A stretch of 61,703 bases of DNA from Marinobacterium alkalitolerans (GTDB lineage: Bacteria > Pseudomonadota > Gammaproteobacteria > Pseudomonadales > Balneatricaceae). The DNA is taken from contig NZ_JACVEW010000021.1 of the NCBI RefSeq assembly GCF_017776525.1, positions 1-61,703 of the forward strand, read 5' to 3'. This document shows positions 47,483 through 57,735 of this stretch, piece by piece. The stretch's first letter is position 1; every line of letters begins with the position of its first letter. A model generated the notes under the pieces. That model worked only from the letters and a program-made list of their open reading frames with translations. It did not search any database and had not been told where the DNA came from. The translations under genes were made by a program, and so were the position numbers.

Positions 47483-48799
47483 TCAGCCGCGCTTCTTGAA
47501 CATGCCGGACAGCTCCGCCAGGCTGTCGGCACTGCTGCACAGGTCGTCCAGACAGGCATTTACCTGAGCTTCATCCAGCCCCAGAGCTTCGGGCCAACCC
47601 TGCGGGCAGGCCGTATGCGGACCATCACTCAACCCCCGTGAGCGCAGCAAACGGCTGGACAGGTAGATCAGCTGTGCATAGATACGCTCATCCTCATCTG
47701 CATGCTCCGGTTCCTGTTGAAAGCGCACCGCAGCACAGACTTCAGATGGCAGCTTCCAGCTGTCCAGCAGCCAGCCCCCAATCTGCTCGCGGGTGACATG
47801 CAACACGGCCTGTTCTACCAGCCGCTGTTCCAGATGAGGGTTTGCCTCGATATAGCGCGACAAGCGCGAGAAATGCGGTGGAAACAGGTGTCCCAGCACC
47901 AGATAGCCGAAGTTGTGCAACAAGCCGCCCAGATACGCCAGCCCCGGACGCGGCTTGGGCTCCACCTTGGCATGACGCGCCAGCTGCTCGCACAGTGTGG
48001 CGGTATACACGGCCTGATCCCAATAGGAGACCGAGCCCCGGGGCGTATCCTCGGGCAGCTTCAGAACCTGCCCCATGGCCACACCCAGCGCCAGATTGAT
48101 CACCAGATCAAACCCCAGCACACGGATAATGGCGTCTTCGATGGAGCGTACCTTGCCGGGAGCAGCATAGTAGGGAGAAGAGGCCCAGCCCATCACCTGA
48201 GCCGACAGGCTCGGATCCCGCTTCACGACCGGTACCAGGTCATCCACCCCGGCCCCGGCGTCGGAGCGCAGCTTCACGATCAGCTGCATGGTTTCCGACA
48301 GGCCCGGCAGACCCAGAGTATCTTCAAGGCGCTGCTGGACCCGCAGGCTGGTAAATCGCTCCACGGCACGGGTGATCACGGCCGCATCATCCGCACCGGC
48401 CGCCGCTTCACGGGGCTCCTGAGGCAGCACCGCAAAGTCGCCGCGTACCGCCTGCTCATGCCGGGGCAGGTGCGGTAGGCTGAAGCACCAGCCCGTGTGC
48501 GGCTCGTAGCCCTTTACCTCCGCCTCGGCATAGCCGCTGTCAATCGCCAGCGGCAGCGACAGCAGCTGCGTCAGGCCGGTTTCACTCTGAAGACCCGGCT
48601 GGTTGAAGAAGCGGCGCGCATCCTCTCCCTTGACCGGCTGCAGTTCACGACCGGTCAACTGACACAAACGGGACAGATCCAGCATCTTCCGTCCGGGCAG
48701 GAGCGCCAGCAGCTTACCGGCACGATCATGCAGCAGCACTATCCGGATTCCGGCGTCGGCCATTTCAATCAGGGGCTGAACTGATACTCCAACAGACAA
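47483..48799 (-). CDS. YbaK-like and HDOD domain signalling protein
   Basis: A 438-residue protein. The N-terminal part (about 10-140) resembles the YbaK/ProX aminoacyl-tRNA editing fold (VLLHDRAGKLLALLPGRKMLDLSRL). The C-terminal part is an HDOD domain (about 160-400; LPGLSETMQLIVKLRSDA, GGLLHNFGYLVLGHL). HDOD proteins lack the metal site of true HD phosphohydrolases and act as regulators of motility or cyclic-di-GMP responses. It starts at TTG 48799, with GGAGAG upstream. It is convergent with yheS. Confidence 0.8.
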   Translation of the reverse strand: MSVGVSVQPLIEMADAGIRIVLLHDRAGKLLALLPGRKMLDLSRLCQLTGRELQPVKGEDARRFFNQPGLQSETGLTQLLSLPLAIDSGYAEAEVKGYEPHTGWCFSLPHLPRHEQAVRGDFAVLPQEPREAAAGADDAAVITRAVERFTSLRVQQRLEDTLGLPGLSETMQLIVKLRSDAGAGVDDLVPVVKRDPSLSAQVMGWASSPYYAAPGKVRSIEDAIIRVLGFDLVINLALGVAMGQVLKLPEDTPRGSVSYWDQAVYTATLCEQLARHAKVEPKPRPGLAYLGGLLHNFGYLVLGHLFPPHFSRLSRYIEANPHLEQRLVEQAVLHVTREQIGGWLLDSWKLPSEVCAAVRFQQEPEHADEDERIYAQLIYLSSRLLRSRGLSDGPHTACPQGWPEALGLDEAQVNACLDDLCSSADSLAELSGMFKKRG

Positions 48800-49047
48800 G
48801 GTCTTCTCTCCGCTTGCGGGACTGGGTTAGGCTTCGTGGCCTGTATGCAGGATACTACTGCACTTTAGCCTACGCACAACAGGGGCCGGATACATTCACA
48901 CAGATCAAGATTCCGACAGCCCCGATTAACAGGGCGCCCGCTCGCCGCAGCGGTTGATATCACAAGCGTCTATAGTGACATGAACGCATTTCGAGCCGGC
49001 CATGATGACCAGACGCCGGGTGGTGAATCGACACAGGAGAAAGATTG

Positions 49048-50793
49048 ATGCGTATACCTCCCCTGCTGACAGGGCTGGCCTTTAGCCTGCTGCTGGCCAG
49101 CATGCCGGCCGCCGCCGTCAACGAGAATCTGGCTCCCGAACATGCGACCGGATGGCAGCAACCGGCATCGGTGATGGCTCAACACCAGCTGGTGGTCACG
49201 GCCCACCCTCTGGCGACTGAAGCCGGTTATCAGGTTCTGGAATCCGGCGGCAGTGCTGCGGATGCTGCTCTGGCCATTCAGGCCATGCTGACACTGGTGG
49301 AACCTCAGTCTTCCGGTATCGGCGGTGGCGCCTTCATGCTCTACTGGGATGCTCAAGCCCGCCGCCTGCAGGCGTTTGATGGCCGCGAAACCGCCCCCGC
49401 GGCTGCAGGGCAAGACCTGTTTCTGTCCCCTGACGGCACCCCCATGCGTTGGCATGAAGCACTGGTTGGCGCGCGCTCGGTGGGTACCCCGGGCGTACTG
49501 CGCATGCTGGAGCAGGTTCATGCACAACACGGTCGCCTGCCCTGGTCGCAGCCTCTGCAGCCGGCGATTCAGCAGGCCAGAGACGGCTTCCGGGTTGGTC
49601 CGCGCCTGCACCGATTGATCGCCAGTGAGATCAACCCGGGGCTGGGGCGCTATGCGGGCGCACGTGACTACTTTTTTACCCCTGAAGGCAACCCACTTCC
49701 GGTTGGTTACCTGCGCCGCAACCCGGCGCTGGCCGACTCTCTGGAGCTGATTGCCGAGCAGGGCGCTGATGCGTTCTATCAGGGCCCTCTTGTGGAGCAG
49801 ATTCTGGGGGCTCTCAAACAGGCAGATGACAATCCGGGCACCCTGCAGGCACGGGACCTGGCAGAGTACCAGCCACGTGAACGTGAGCCGCTCTGCCGCC
49901 CCTACCACCAGTGGCAGGTCTGTGGCTTCCCGCCCCCGACTTCAGGCGGTGTCACGCTGCTGCAGATACTGGGATTGCTGGAAGGCTTTGAGCTCGCTCC
50001 CCTGTCCAAACCCGCCGACTTCAGTCACCTGTTCACCCAGGCCAGCCGACTGGCCTATGCCGATCGGGCCCGTTATCTGGCCGACAGTGACTTCGTGGAC
50101 GTGCCGGTTGAGGGCCTGCTGTCGGATGACTATCTCGGCCAGCGGGCACGCCTGATCCAGCCGCAAACCGATATGGGTGAAGCCGTTGCCGGCACCCCTG
50201 AACCGCTGGAACGAGCCGATGACCAGTCCCCTGAGTTGCCGTCCACCAGCCACTTCGTGGTCCGCGACCGGAACGGCAACCTGGTATCCATGACCACCAG
50301 TATCGAAATGGCCTTTGGTTCGACCCTGATGGCCGGCGGCTTCCTGCTCAATAATCAGCTGACCGACTTCTCCTTTGTACCGGAACAGGAAGGACGGCCG
50401 GTGGCAAACCGGGTTCAGCCCGGCAAGCGTCCGCGCAGTTCCATGGCGCCGGTTATCGTGCTCAATACGGAAGGGGAGCCGGTCGCCGCGCTGGGTTCAC
50501 CCGGTGGCAGTCGGATTATCAACTATGTAGCCGAGACACTGCTGCGCATGCTGCACAGCGACCAGTCCCTGCAGACACTGCTGGCACAGGGGCATGTGAG
50601 TAACCGCAACGGCCAAACCGAGCTGGAAGCAGGCACCAGCGCCGAACAGCTGCGCAGCGCACTGGAAGCACGCGGGCATCAGATTCGGGTACGTGACCTG
50701 AACTCAGGGCTGCATGTCATACGCAGGCAGCCGGATGGGCGCTGGGAGTCCGGTGTGGACCCCCGGCGGGAAGGTCAGGCAATGGGGGAATAA
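49048..50793 (+). CDS. ggt: Gamma-glutamyltransferase
   Basis: Periplasmic Ntn-hydrolase that cleaves glutathione. The 581-residue precursor has a signal peptide (about 1-24). It autocleaves before T400 in PSTSHFVVRDRNG to give the two subunits. The oxyanion/substrate residues are in GSPGGSRIINYV, and the family blocks ESGGSAADAALA and GIGGGAFML are near the start. AGGAGA precedes ATG 49048; a TTG at 49045 is less likely. It converges on spoT with four bases between stops. Together with gshA it forms a glutathione synthesis and turnover pair. Confidence 0.95.
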   Translation: MRIPPLLTGLAFSLLLASMPAAAVNENLAPEHATGWQQPASVMAQHQLVVTAHPLATEAGYQVLESGGSAADAALAIQAMLTLVEPQSSGIGGGAFMLYWDAQARRLQAFDGRETAPAAAGQDLFLSPDGTPMRWHEALVGARSVGTPGVLRMLEQVHAQHGRLPWSQPLQPAIQQARDGFRVGPRLHRLIASEINPGLGRYAGARDYFFTPEGNPLPVGYLRRNPALADSLELIAEQGADAFYQGPLVEQILGALKQADDNPGTLQARDLAEYQPREREPLCRPYHQWQVCGFPPPTSGGVTLLQILGLLEGFELAPLSKPADFSHLFTQASRLAYADRARYLADSDFVDVPVEGLLSDDYLGQRARLIQPQTDMGEAVAGTPEPLERADDQSPELPSTSHFVVRDRNGNLVSMTTSIEMAFGSTLMAGGFLLNNQLTDFSFVPEQEGRPVANRVQPGKRPRSSMAPVIVLNTEGEPVAALGSPGGSRIINYVAETLLRMLHSDQSLQTLLAQGHVSNRNGQTELEAGTSAEQLRSALEARGHQIRVRDLNSGLHVIRRQPDGRWESGVDPRREGQAMGE

Positions 50794-50797
50794 TCCC

Positions 50798-52921
50798 CTA
50801 TTGCCGGTGGATATGATTAACGGTGCTCAGGTTGCGCAGCTTGCGAATCACTCGCGCCAGATGCACACGGTTGAAGACGGTCAGCTCCATCTGCACGCTG
50901 CATAGCTGGCCATCACGTTCACCACTGTCGATCTTCAGCAGGTTGGCGCCCATATTGGCCGCCTCGGTTGCCAGATTGGCGATGATGCCGCGCTGCGACT
51001 CCACTTCCAGCAAGAGTCCCACCACAAACTCCTCGTCGTTGTTTTCCGGGTCGGACCACTCCAGATAGATGGTCTTTTCGGGGTTATCGCGCAGGTAGCC
51101 GATATTGCGGCACTCGGTACGGTGTACCACCAGCCCACGTCCACTGCTGATATGGCCGATAATGGCGTCGCCCGGAATCGGGTGACAGCAGCGGGCGTAT
51201 TGCATCACCATGCCTTCGGTGCCACGAATGGCGAGCGGGCGTCCGGGCCCTTCCGTATCCAGTGCCTCATCCTCGCTGGACTCGGGCCGCAACCGGCGTG
51301 CGACCACGTAGGCCATGCGGTTGCCCATGCCGATATCTTCCAGCAGATCATCCAGCGAAGCGAAGTCCGCTTCATGCAGCAACTGCTGCAGCGCCTCCTG
51401 ATCAACATCGTCCAGCGTAGCACTATAGTTGCCCAGGAACTGGGTCAGCAGGCGGCGTCCCAGCTCGATCGATTCGTTTCGCTGCTGGCTTTTCAGGAAA
51501 TGACGGATACTGCTGCGCGCCTTGCCGGTCACCACGAAATTCAGCCAGGCCATGTTGGGCTGGGCTCTGGGTGTGGTGATGATTTCTACCGTCTGACCAC
51601 TTTGCAGCGGCTCCGAGAGCGGTGCCAGGCGTCGATTGATACGACAGGAGACACAGGAGTTGCCGATATCCGTATGGACCGCGTACGCGAAATCCACCGG
51701 CGTCGCCCCACGGGGCAGCTCGAGTATGCGTCCCTTGGGGGTGAAGATATACACTTCGTCCGGGAACAGGTCTTTCTTCACGTTCTCGATGAACTCCATG
51801 GAGTCACCGGCGTTCTGCTGCATCTCCAGCAGCCCCTGTACCCATTTCCGCGCCCGGTTGTAGGATCCCAGTGCCGTTTCAGTGCTGCCCTTCACCTTGT
51901 AGTGGCTGTGCTCGGCAATGCCCTGACTGGCCACCGCATCCATGTCACGGGTGCGGATCTGTACCTCAATGGTCATGCCGCGCGCGCCAAACAGCACGGT
52001 ATGCAGCGACTGGTAACCGTTCGCCTTGGGAATGGCGATATAGTCCTTGAACCCGCCCGGGACCGGCTTGTAGAGGTTATGCACGGCCCCCAGAATGCGA
52101 TAGCAGTCATCGACCGAGTCGGTCACGACCCTGAACGCAAACACGTCCATGATGTCGGCAAAGGCCTTGCGCTGGACCTTCATCTTGCGATAGATGCTGT
52201 ACAGGTGTTTCTCTCGACCGCTCACCTCGCCGCTCAGGCCTTCCTGATTGAGCCGGGCCTGCATGGTCTCACGGACCTGCTCGATGATGTCCTTGCGCTG
52301 GCCACGGGCGTGGACCACCGCTCGGCGGATACGTTTGGCCCGCATGGGGTAGTAGGACTGGAAAGCCAGATCCTCAAGCTCAACCTGCAGGTCACGCATC
52401 CCAAGACGTGCCGCGATCGGTGAGTAGATATCCAGCGTTTCGCGGGCAATGCGGCGCTGCTTGTCCGGGCGCATGGCCCCCAGCGTACGCATGTTGTGCA
52501 GCCGGTCTGCCAGCTTGACCAGAATGACGCGGATATCCTCCGCCATCGCCAGCACCATTTTCTGGAAGTTTTCCGCCTGTGCCTCGGCCTTGGTTTCAAA
52601 TTCCAGGTGGGTCAGCTTGGAGACGCCATCCACGATATCGGCAACGGTCGTACCGAACTGGCTCTCAATACCGCCATAGTCGATTTCGGTATCTTCAATC
52701 ACGTCGTGCAGCATGGCCGCCATCAGGCTTTGATGGTCCATGTGCATGCCGGCCAGCACATTGGCGACCGCCAGAGGGTGGGTCACATAGGGTTCACCAC
52801 TCTTACGCCGCTGGCCGTCGTGCGCCTGCTCGGCATAAAAGTAGGCACGCCGTACGCGCGCTATCTGATCATTGTTCAGATAGTGCTCAAGGCGATGTGA
52901 AAGGGCGTCTATCGTCGGCAT
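50798..52921 (-). CDS. spoT: Bifunctional (p)ppGpp synthase/hydrolase SpoT
   Basis: Makes and degrades the alarmone ppGpp. The 707 residues hold an HD hydrolase domain with H72-D73 and E76-D77 (LHDVIEDT), so hydrolase activity is intact. They also hold a synthetase domain (RVVTDSVDDCYRILGAVHN; GYQSLHTVLFG), a TGS domain (VYIFTPKGRILELPRGATPV), a helical/CC region (MVMQYARCCHPIPGD) and a C-terminal ACT domain. GGAGA stands before ATG 52921; the longer frame adds seven residues. The order spoT-rpoZ-gmk is the classic one. Confidence 0.97.
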   Translation of the reverse strand: MPTIDALSHRLEHYLNNDQIARVRRAYFYAEQAHDGQRRKSGEPYVTHPLAVANVLAGMHMDHQSLMAAMLHDVIEDTEIDYGGIESQFGTTVADIVDGVSKLTHLEFETKAEAQAENFQKMVLAMAEDIRVILVKLADRLHNMRTLGAMRPDKQRRIARETLDIYSPIAARLGMRDLQVELEDLAFQSYYPMRAKRIRRAVVHARGQRKDIIEQVRETMQARLNQEGLSGEVSGREKHLYSIYRKMKVQRKAFADIMDVFAFRVVTDSVDDCYRILGAVHNLYKPVPGGFKDYIAIPKANGYQSLHTVLFGARGMTIEVQIRTRDMDAVASQGIAEHSHYKVKGSTETALGSYNRARKWVQGLLEMQQNAGDSMEFIENVKKDLFPDEVYIFTPKGRILELPRGATPVDFAYAVHTDIGNSCVSCRINRRLAPLSEPLQSGQTVEIITTPRAQPNMAWLNFVVTGKARSSIRHFLKSQQRNESIELGRRLLTQFLGNYSATLDDVDQEALQQLLHEADFASLDDLLEDIGMGNRMAYVVARRLRPESSEDEALDTEGPGRPLAIRGTEGMVMQYARCCHPIPGDAIIGHISSGRGLVVHRTECRNIGYLRDNPEKTIYLEWSDPENNDEEFVVGLLLEVESQRGIIANLATEAANMGANLLKIDSGERDGQLCSVQMELTVFNRVHLARVIRKLRNLSTVNHIHRQ

Positions 52922-53003
52922 CACGTCTCCGCTTGGGATCAAGGGTCGGCACGCGCCGACCGTTCACCCCTGATGATGCCGTATTGCGGGCTTCAGGAAA
53001 AGA

Positions 53004-53216
53004 TCAGGCCTGTTCCTGATCGTCCATAGCGGTCTGGTCGACCAGATTTTCTGCGATTTCACGCAGTGCGACCACGGTCGGCTTGTCGTTTTCCCACTCG
53101 ACCTTCGGGTCCTGGCCACCTACGGCGATCTGGCGCGCACGCTTGGACGCAACCATCACCAGCTCAAAGCGGTTATCAACGTTTTCCAGACAATCTTCAA
53201 CGGTTACTCGTGCCAT
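53004..53216 (-). CDS. rpoZ: RNA polymerase omega subunit
   Basis: A 70-residue omega subunit, which stabilises beta-prime and forms part of the ppGpp site. It starts [20 protein letters not shown], followed by [12 protein letters not shown], the omega signature. The upstream open frame is not used. It sits between gmk and spoT, a common operon. Confidence 0.96.
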   Translation of the reverse strand: MARVTVEDCLENVDNRFELVMVASKRARQIAVGGQDPKVEWENDKPTVVALREIAENLVDQTAMDDQEQA

Positions 53217-53271
53217 TGCGACCTCGAACAGGGTTGGTACCAATAAAATGACAGGATAGTTTACGGGGGTT

Positions 53272-53931
<660 letters not shown>

Positions 53932-53955
53932 CTATAGCCCGAGGGCTGAGTGTGA

Positions 53956-54396
53956 TCAAACCACCAGCACCGGACAGTGAGCATGGCCGGCCACGCGCTG
54001 GGAGACGCTCCCCATCAACATGCCATCCACATCACCCGAGGTACCACGGCTGCCCATGACGATCAGATCCACATCTTTCTCCCGGGCGAAGTGAATGATG
54101 GTGCGCGAAGGACGACCGGCTTTGACAAAGCCGCGCAAGCGCTCGGCATGGTGCTTCGAAGCATGCTCACGTGCATGATCCACGACCTCACGCGCATATT
54201 GGCGCAGCGCATCATCCGGAATCTGCATGTCCTCGGGACGCAACGTGGTCAGCGAGGCTTCAAACAGACTGTGGTGCTTGAACACACAGAGCAGCATGAT
54301 TTCGGCGTGGGTCAGCTTCTGCAGCTCAACCGCTTTATCCAGCGCCTCCAGCGCTTTCACGGAACCGTCGACCGGCACCAGGATTCGCTTGAACAT
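53956..54396 (-). CDS. Universal stress protein (TeaD-like)
   Basis: A 146-residue UspA-fold protein, last gene of the second TRAP operon. It starts [20 protein letters not shown]. The nucleotide motif is [19 protein letters not shown], which reads G-x2-G-x10-GS, one residue longer than the classic G-x2-G-x9-GS. In Halomonas elongata the TRAP system TeaABC has just such a UspA protein, TeaD, as an ATP-dependent regulator of uptake. The gene order here matches that arrangement, so a transport-regulating role is likely. Confidence 0.8.
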   Translation of the reverse strand: MFKRILVPVDGSVKALEALDKAVELQKLTHAEIMLLCVFKHHSLFEASLTTLRPEDMQIPDDALRQYAREVVDHAREHASKHHAERLRGFVKAGRPSRTIIHFAREKDVDLIVMGSRGTSGDVDGMLMGSVSQRVAGHAHCPVLVV

Positions 54397-54425
54397 AGTC
54401 TCTCCATGGTCGCGCGTGACCGGCC

Positions 54426-55709
54426 TTACTTGAAGGCCAGGTCACGCAGGAAAAGTGCAATCTGCGGGAACATGATCAACATCGCTGCTGCCAGTACCAG
54501 CATGAACACAAAAGGCGGAGTCCCCCGAATCACTTCCATGTAGGGCCGCTTGAAGATCGCGATCGCCGTAAAGATGTCACAGCCGAATGGCGGCGTGGCA
54601 GACCCAATGGCCACCTGAAGGGTGATCAAGACCCCGACCAGGACCGGATCCAGACCGGCCGACTCCACCACCGGAGCAAAAATCGGCACCAGCACCAGAA
54701 TGACAACAATCGGGTCCACGAACATGCAGCCGATAAAGAACGCAATTGAAATCGCGATCAGTACACCGGTGGGACTGGCCTCGGCCAACCCAATGGATCC
54801 CAGAATGGTTTGCGGAATCTGGGCAAAGGAGATGATCCAGGAGAACGAGGCACCCGCTGCCACCAGAATGAATACAACCGCGGTAATCAGCCCTGTCGAT
54901 TTGGCAATCTTGTACAGTTCAACCGGCTTGAGCGCACGGAAGACGATAAACTCGAGGATCACGGCATAGAGCACACAGACGGCGGCAGCCTCCGTCGGGC
55001 TGAAGATGCCGCCATAGATACCGCCCACGATGATCACGGGGAAACCCAGCGGCCAGATGGCGTTGCGCACTGAGGCCCAGCGCTCGCTCCAGGTGGCTTT
55101 CTCTTCCGTCGGGACCTTGTGGATGGTGGCGTAGATATAGCTGTAGAGGGCGAACATGCCCAGAATAAGCAGGCCCGGCCCGATACCGGCAATGAACAGT
55201 TCGGAAATGGAGGTATTTGAAACCACCCCGTAAATGATCATGCCGATACTGGGCGGAATCAGGAAGGCAATGTCACTGGAGTTGATGATCAACGCCAGGA
55301 CGAAGTTGTCCTTGTAGCCCGCCTTGAGCATTTTGGGGCGCAGTGGCGAGCCGACAGCCACAACCGTTGCCTGAGTAGAGCCGGAAACTGCACCAAACAG
55401 GGTACAGGCCGTGGCCGTACTGATGGCGAGGCCCCCTTTTACATGGCCAATGAACTTCATCACCATTTCGATCAGCCGGTCGGCGGAGTGGCCTCGCGTC
55501 ATGATATCGGCAGCCAGAATGAACATGGGCACGGCGATCAGCGAAGCAGGCCGGATGCCCGCCATGAACTGTTGAATCATGAAGTTCATCTGATCAAAAC
55601 CGCCGAACATCGAGTAGAAACCAATGAAGGCCGCCACGATCAGCGGAATCATCATTGGAAAGCCCAGAAGCAACAGCACTATCATTGTGCTGACCATAAT
55701 GGCTGTCAT
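54426..55709 (-). CDS. TRAP large permease, TeaC-like
   Basis: Membrane subunit of 427 residues with about 12 helices, the carrier of the second TRAP system. Family blocks include [15 protein letters not shown] (about 58-72), [18 protein letters not shown] and [13 protein letters not shown]. It is shorter than the 465-residue dctM of this window and lacks its extended middle loop. AGGAG precedes the ATG by eight bases. By gene order it corresponds to TeaC. Confidence 0.88.
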   Translation of the reverse strand: MTAIMVSTMIVLLLLGFPMMIPLIVAAFIGFYSMFGGFDQMNFMIQQFMAGIRPASLIAVPMFILAADIMTRGHSADRLIEMVMKFIGHVKGGLAISTATACTLFGAVSGSTQATVVAVGSPLRPKMLKAGYKDNFVLALIINSSDIAFLIPPSIGMIIYGVVSNTSISELFIAGIGPGLLILGMFALYSYIYATIHKVPTEEKATWSERWASVRNAIWPLGFPVIIVGGIYGGIFSPTEAAAVCVLYAVILEFIVFRALKPVELYKIAKSTGLITAVVFILVAAGASFSWIISFAQIPQTILGSIGLAEASPTGVLIAISIAFFIGCMFVDPIVVILVLVPIFAPVVESAGLDPVLVGVLITLQVAIGSATPPFGCDIFTAIAIFKRPYMEVIRGTPPFVFMLVLAAAMLIMFPQIALFLRDLAFK

Positions 55710-55739
55710 GTGCGTACTCCTGTACAGCCGAGGCCGGGC

Positions 55740-56315
55740 TCAGACCTCGGTTTCATCATCATCATACCCGTCCAGGACCTGGGTCGAGAGGTACACATCT
55801 CGTGACACCAGGTTCTTCAGGGCCGTCAACAGGTACTGGATGCCCGTAACCGCCAACCCGAGCGGCACCCAGAGGAAAATCCACCAGACGGGAATTTGCA
55901 GCGACGGCAGGATTCGCCCCGAATCTGCAACGCTGCCGATATAGCGCACTGAGAAAAAGGTCAGTGCAAACATCACCATCGCCGTGACGAAGGCGATAAA
56001 CACCATCATCCATTTGCGGGCAGAGGTAGGCAGGGCATCAAAAATGGCAGACATGCGAATGTGCCGGCCATGACGGGCCGCATATCCTATGCCGGCAAAG
56101 GTGATCATAACGATCAGAATTCGGTTGACCTCTTCGGTAAAGAAAAGGCTGTTCTGGAACACGAAGCGACCTACCACGTTGGCCACTGTGTTAAACGCCA
56201 TCAGGAGCACACCCGCCCCCAGCATCAGCGCTTCGGCACGTCCGAGCCAGGCATCGATCCAGCCCAGGGGGCCGGGCAATGTCGACTCATGCCTCATCGA
56301 TTGGTTATCGGACAT
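55740..56315 (-). CDS. TRAP small permease, TeaB-like
   Basis: Small membrane subunit of 191 residues with four helices (about 29-50, 62-82, 100-122 and 144-164) and the DctQ-type block [20 protein letters not shown]. The tail is acidic ([10 protein letters not shown]). ATG 56315 follows AAGGTG; a GTG at 56324 is a possible longer start. A hairpin lies just upstream in the gap to the binding-protein gene. Confidence 0.85.
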   Translation of the reverse strand: MSDNQSMRHESTLPGPLGWIDAWLGRAEALMLGAGVLLMAFNTVANVVGRFVFQNSLFFTEEVNRILIVMITFAGIGYAARHGRHIRMSAIFDALPTSARKWMMVFIAFVTAMVMFALTFFSVRYIGSVADSGRILPSLQIPVWWIFLWVPLGLAVTGIQYLLTALKNLVSRDVYLSTQVLDGYDDDETEV

Positions 56316-56330
56316 GAATGTCACCTTGTA

Positions 56331-56357
56331 CGAGGGCCGGCATCATGCCAGCCCTCG
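56331..56357. other. Intercistronic hairpin of the TeaABCD-like operon
   Basis: Twelve-pair stem with one mismatch, arms CGAGGGCCGGCA and TGCCAGCCCTCG, loop TCA, nine bases after the binding-protein stop. It has no T-tract. It occupies the same relative position as the hairpin in the dctPQM operon. Confidence 0.6.
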
Positions 56358-56365
56358 GAGCAGCA

Positions 56366-57385
56366 TTACTGAGCCTGAGCGGCTTTGAGGTCCTTCTTGA
56401 ACTGCTCCAGCAGCGCCTGGCCGCTGTCGCCGGTCATTTCGATAAACTTCTTCTCAACTTCCTGTGCAGCATCACGGAACGGCTGACGCTGCTCTTCAGT
56501 CAAGCGTACGACTTCCATTTCAGGCTTCTGCTCCAGGATTTTCTCCAGCGAGCGTTCACCCAGACCTTTCTGGTATTCCATGATGTAGTTGAAGGCGCTA
56601 TCCATCGCGTCCTGCACCAGCTTCTGATCTTCTGCCGGCAGGCCATCATAGAAGTTCTTGTTCGCCATGACGGCTGTAGTGAAGTTGTTGTGGCCGGTGA
56701 ATGTGATGACGTCGGTCACCTCATACATCTTGGCTGACTCAACCCAGAACAGCGGGTTTTCCTGACCCTGAATGATGTTGGTCTGGAGACCACCGTATAC
56801 TTCACCCCAGGGCAGCGGTGTCGGCGTCGCACCGAAGGCCTTGTAGGACTCAACCAGCAGCGGGTTGGTCATGACACGCACCTTCACGCCATCCAGGTCC
56901 GCCGGCTTGTCGAACGGCTCCTGAGTGGTCACGACCACTTCACCTTCAGGGAACATTTTCAGCAGTTCCAGGCCGTGTTCAGCGTAGGTTTCCTTGAAGT
57001 CTTCGTTGATCGCCTTGCTGTTGCGGAAGAAGTGATCCAGCGCAGCATGCGTTTCCGGCAGCAGGTAAGGGATGAAGAAAATCTGTGCTTCCGGGATCAG
57101 GGAGCCGGTAAAACCGGGCGACTGGTCAACGAACTGCAACAGGCCAGCCTGAGTCTGTTCCATGATGTCGGCTGATTCACCCAGCGTACCGTAGGGGAAC
57201 AGCTGAATGCTGTGATCGGAGTTGGCTTCAATGTGCTCTTTGAACTTGGTTGCGAAAACGCCCTGCACGTCAGTGATGGCCTCTTCGAAAGCGTAACGCC
57301 AGGTAGCGGCTTCCGCTGTCATCGTTGCACCCAGTGTGGCCATTGCAACCGTGCAGGCGCCCACCAGTTTTTTCAGCTTTGTCAT
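56366..57385 (-). CDS. TRAP solute-binding protein, TeaA-like (ectoine family)
   Basis: Periplasmic binding protein of 339 residues, signal peptide cleaved after about A26 (ATMTAEA). The mature start ATWRYAFEE and the blocks NSDHSIQLFPYGTLGESADI, QSPGFTGSLIP, YAEHGLELLKM and KAFGATPTPLPWGEVYGGLQ read very close to Halomonas elongata TeaA as I remember it, including the glutamate at mature position 9. TeaA binds ectoine and hydroxyectoine. I therefore infer uptake of a compatible solute, not of dicarboxylates. GGAG lies seven bases before ATG 57385. Confidence 0.78.
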   Translation of the reverse strand: MTKLKKLVGACTVAMATLGATMTAEAATWRYAFEEAITDVQGVFATKFKEHIEANSDHSIQLFPYGTLGESADIMEQTQAGLLQFVDQSPGFTGSLIPEAQIFFIPYLLPETHAALDHFFRNSKAINEDFKETYAEHGLELLKMFPEGEVVVTTQEPFDKPADLDGVKVRVMTNPLLVESYKAFGATPTPLPWGEVYGGLQTNIIQGQENPLFWVESAKMYEVTDVITFTGHNNFTTAVMANKNFYDGLPAEDQKLVQDAMDSAFNYIMEYQKGLGERSLEKILEQKPEMEVVRLTEEQRQPFRDAAQEVEKKFIEMTGDSGQALLEQFKKDLKAAQAQ

Positions 57386-57551
57386 ATCAGATCTCCAATC
57401 TTCAATTGATTGCACTGCTTCCCTTTCAGAGAGTGTGACCAGTGCCTTAGAGCTTACACACAAGCCAAATGTTTAGCATATCTATTGATATCATTTCAAA
57501 AAAATGGCGTTTTTTTTAGGAAAATCATCTCAATAGCCCTCAAAAATGCCA

Positions 57552-57580
57552 GCCAATTGGCGCTGTCAGGCGTTTACGCC
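57552..57580. promoter_or_regulatory. Two palindromes upstream of the TeaABCD-like operon
   Basis: The perfect 10-mer GCCAATTGGC (57552-57561) is followed by GGCGTTTACGCC (57569-57580). They lie about 170-195 bases upstream of the binding-protein start in a 350-base gap that otherwise shows only AT-rich sequence and a hairpin near yicC. They are candidate operator sites. I see no sigma-54 site here. Confidence 0.35.
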
Positions 57581-57686
57581 CTGTCGGCGACTTCAGATCC
57601 CGGCTCATTAAATAGCATCGCAATGAAAACTATTGCCGCAAGCTGAGCGCCGTTCTAGAAGCAGTGTAGAACAGGAATTGGAAACG

Positions 57687-57706
57687 TGAGCCGACGCATC
57701 GGCTCA
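57687..57706 (-). terminator. Probable yicC terminator
   Basis: Eight-base stem TGAGCCGA/TCGGCTCA with loop CGCA, about 30 bases after the yicC stop. On the minus strand it is followed by CGTTTCC, a weak U-tract. Confidence 0.5.
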
Positions 57707-57735
57707 GTCTGAAGGCAGGGAGTGTGTATGAGCCG

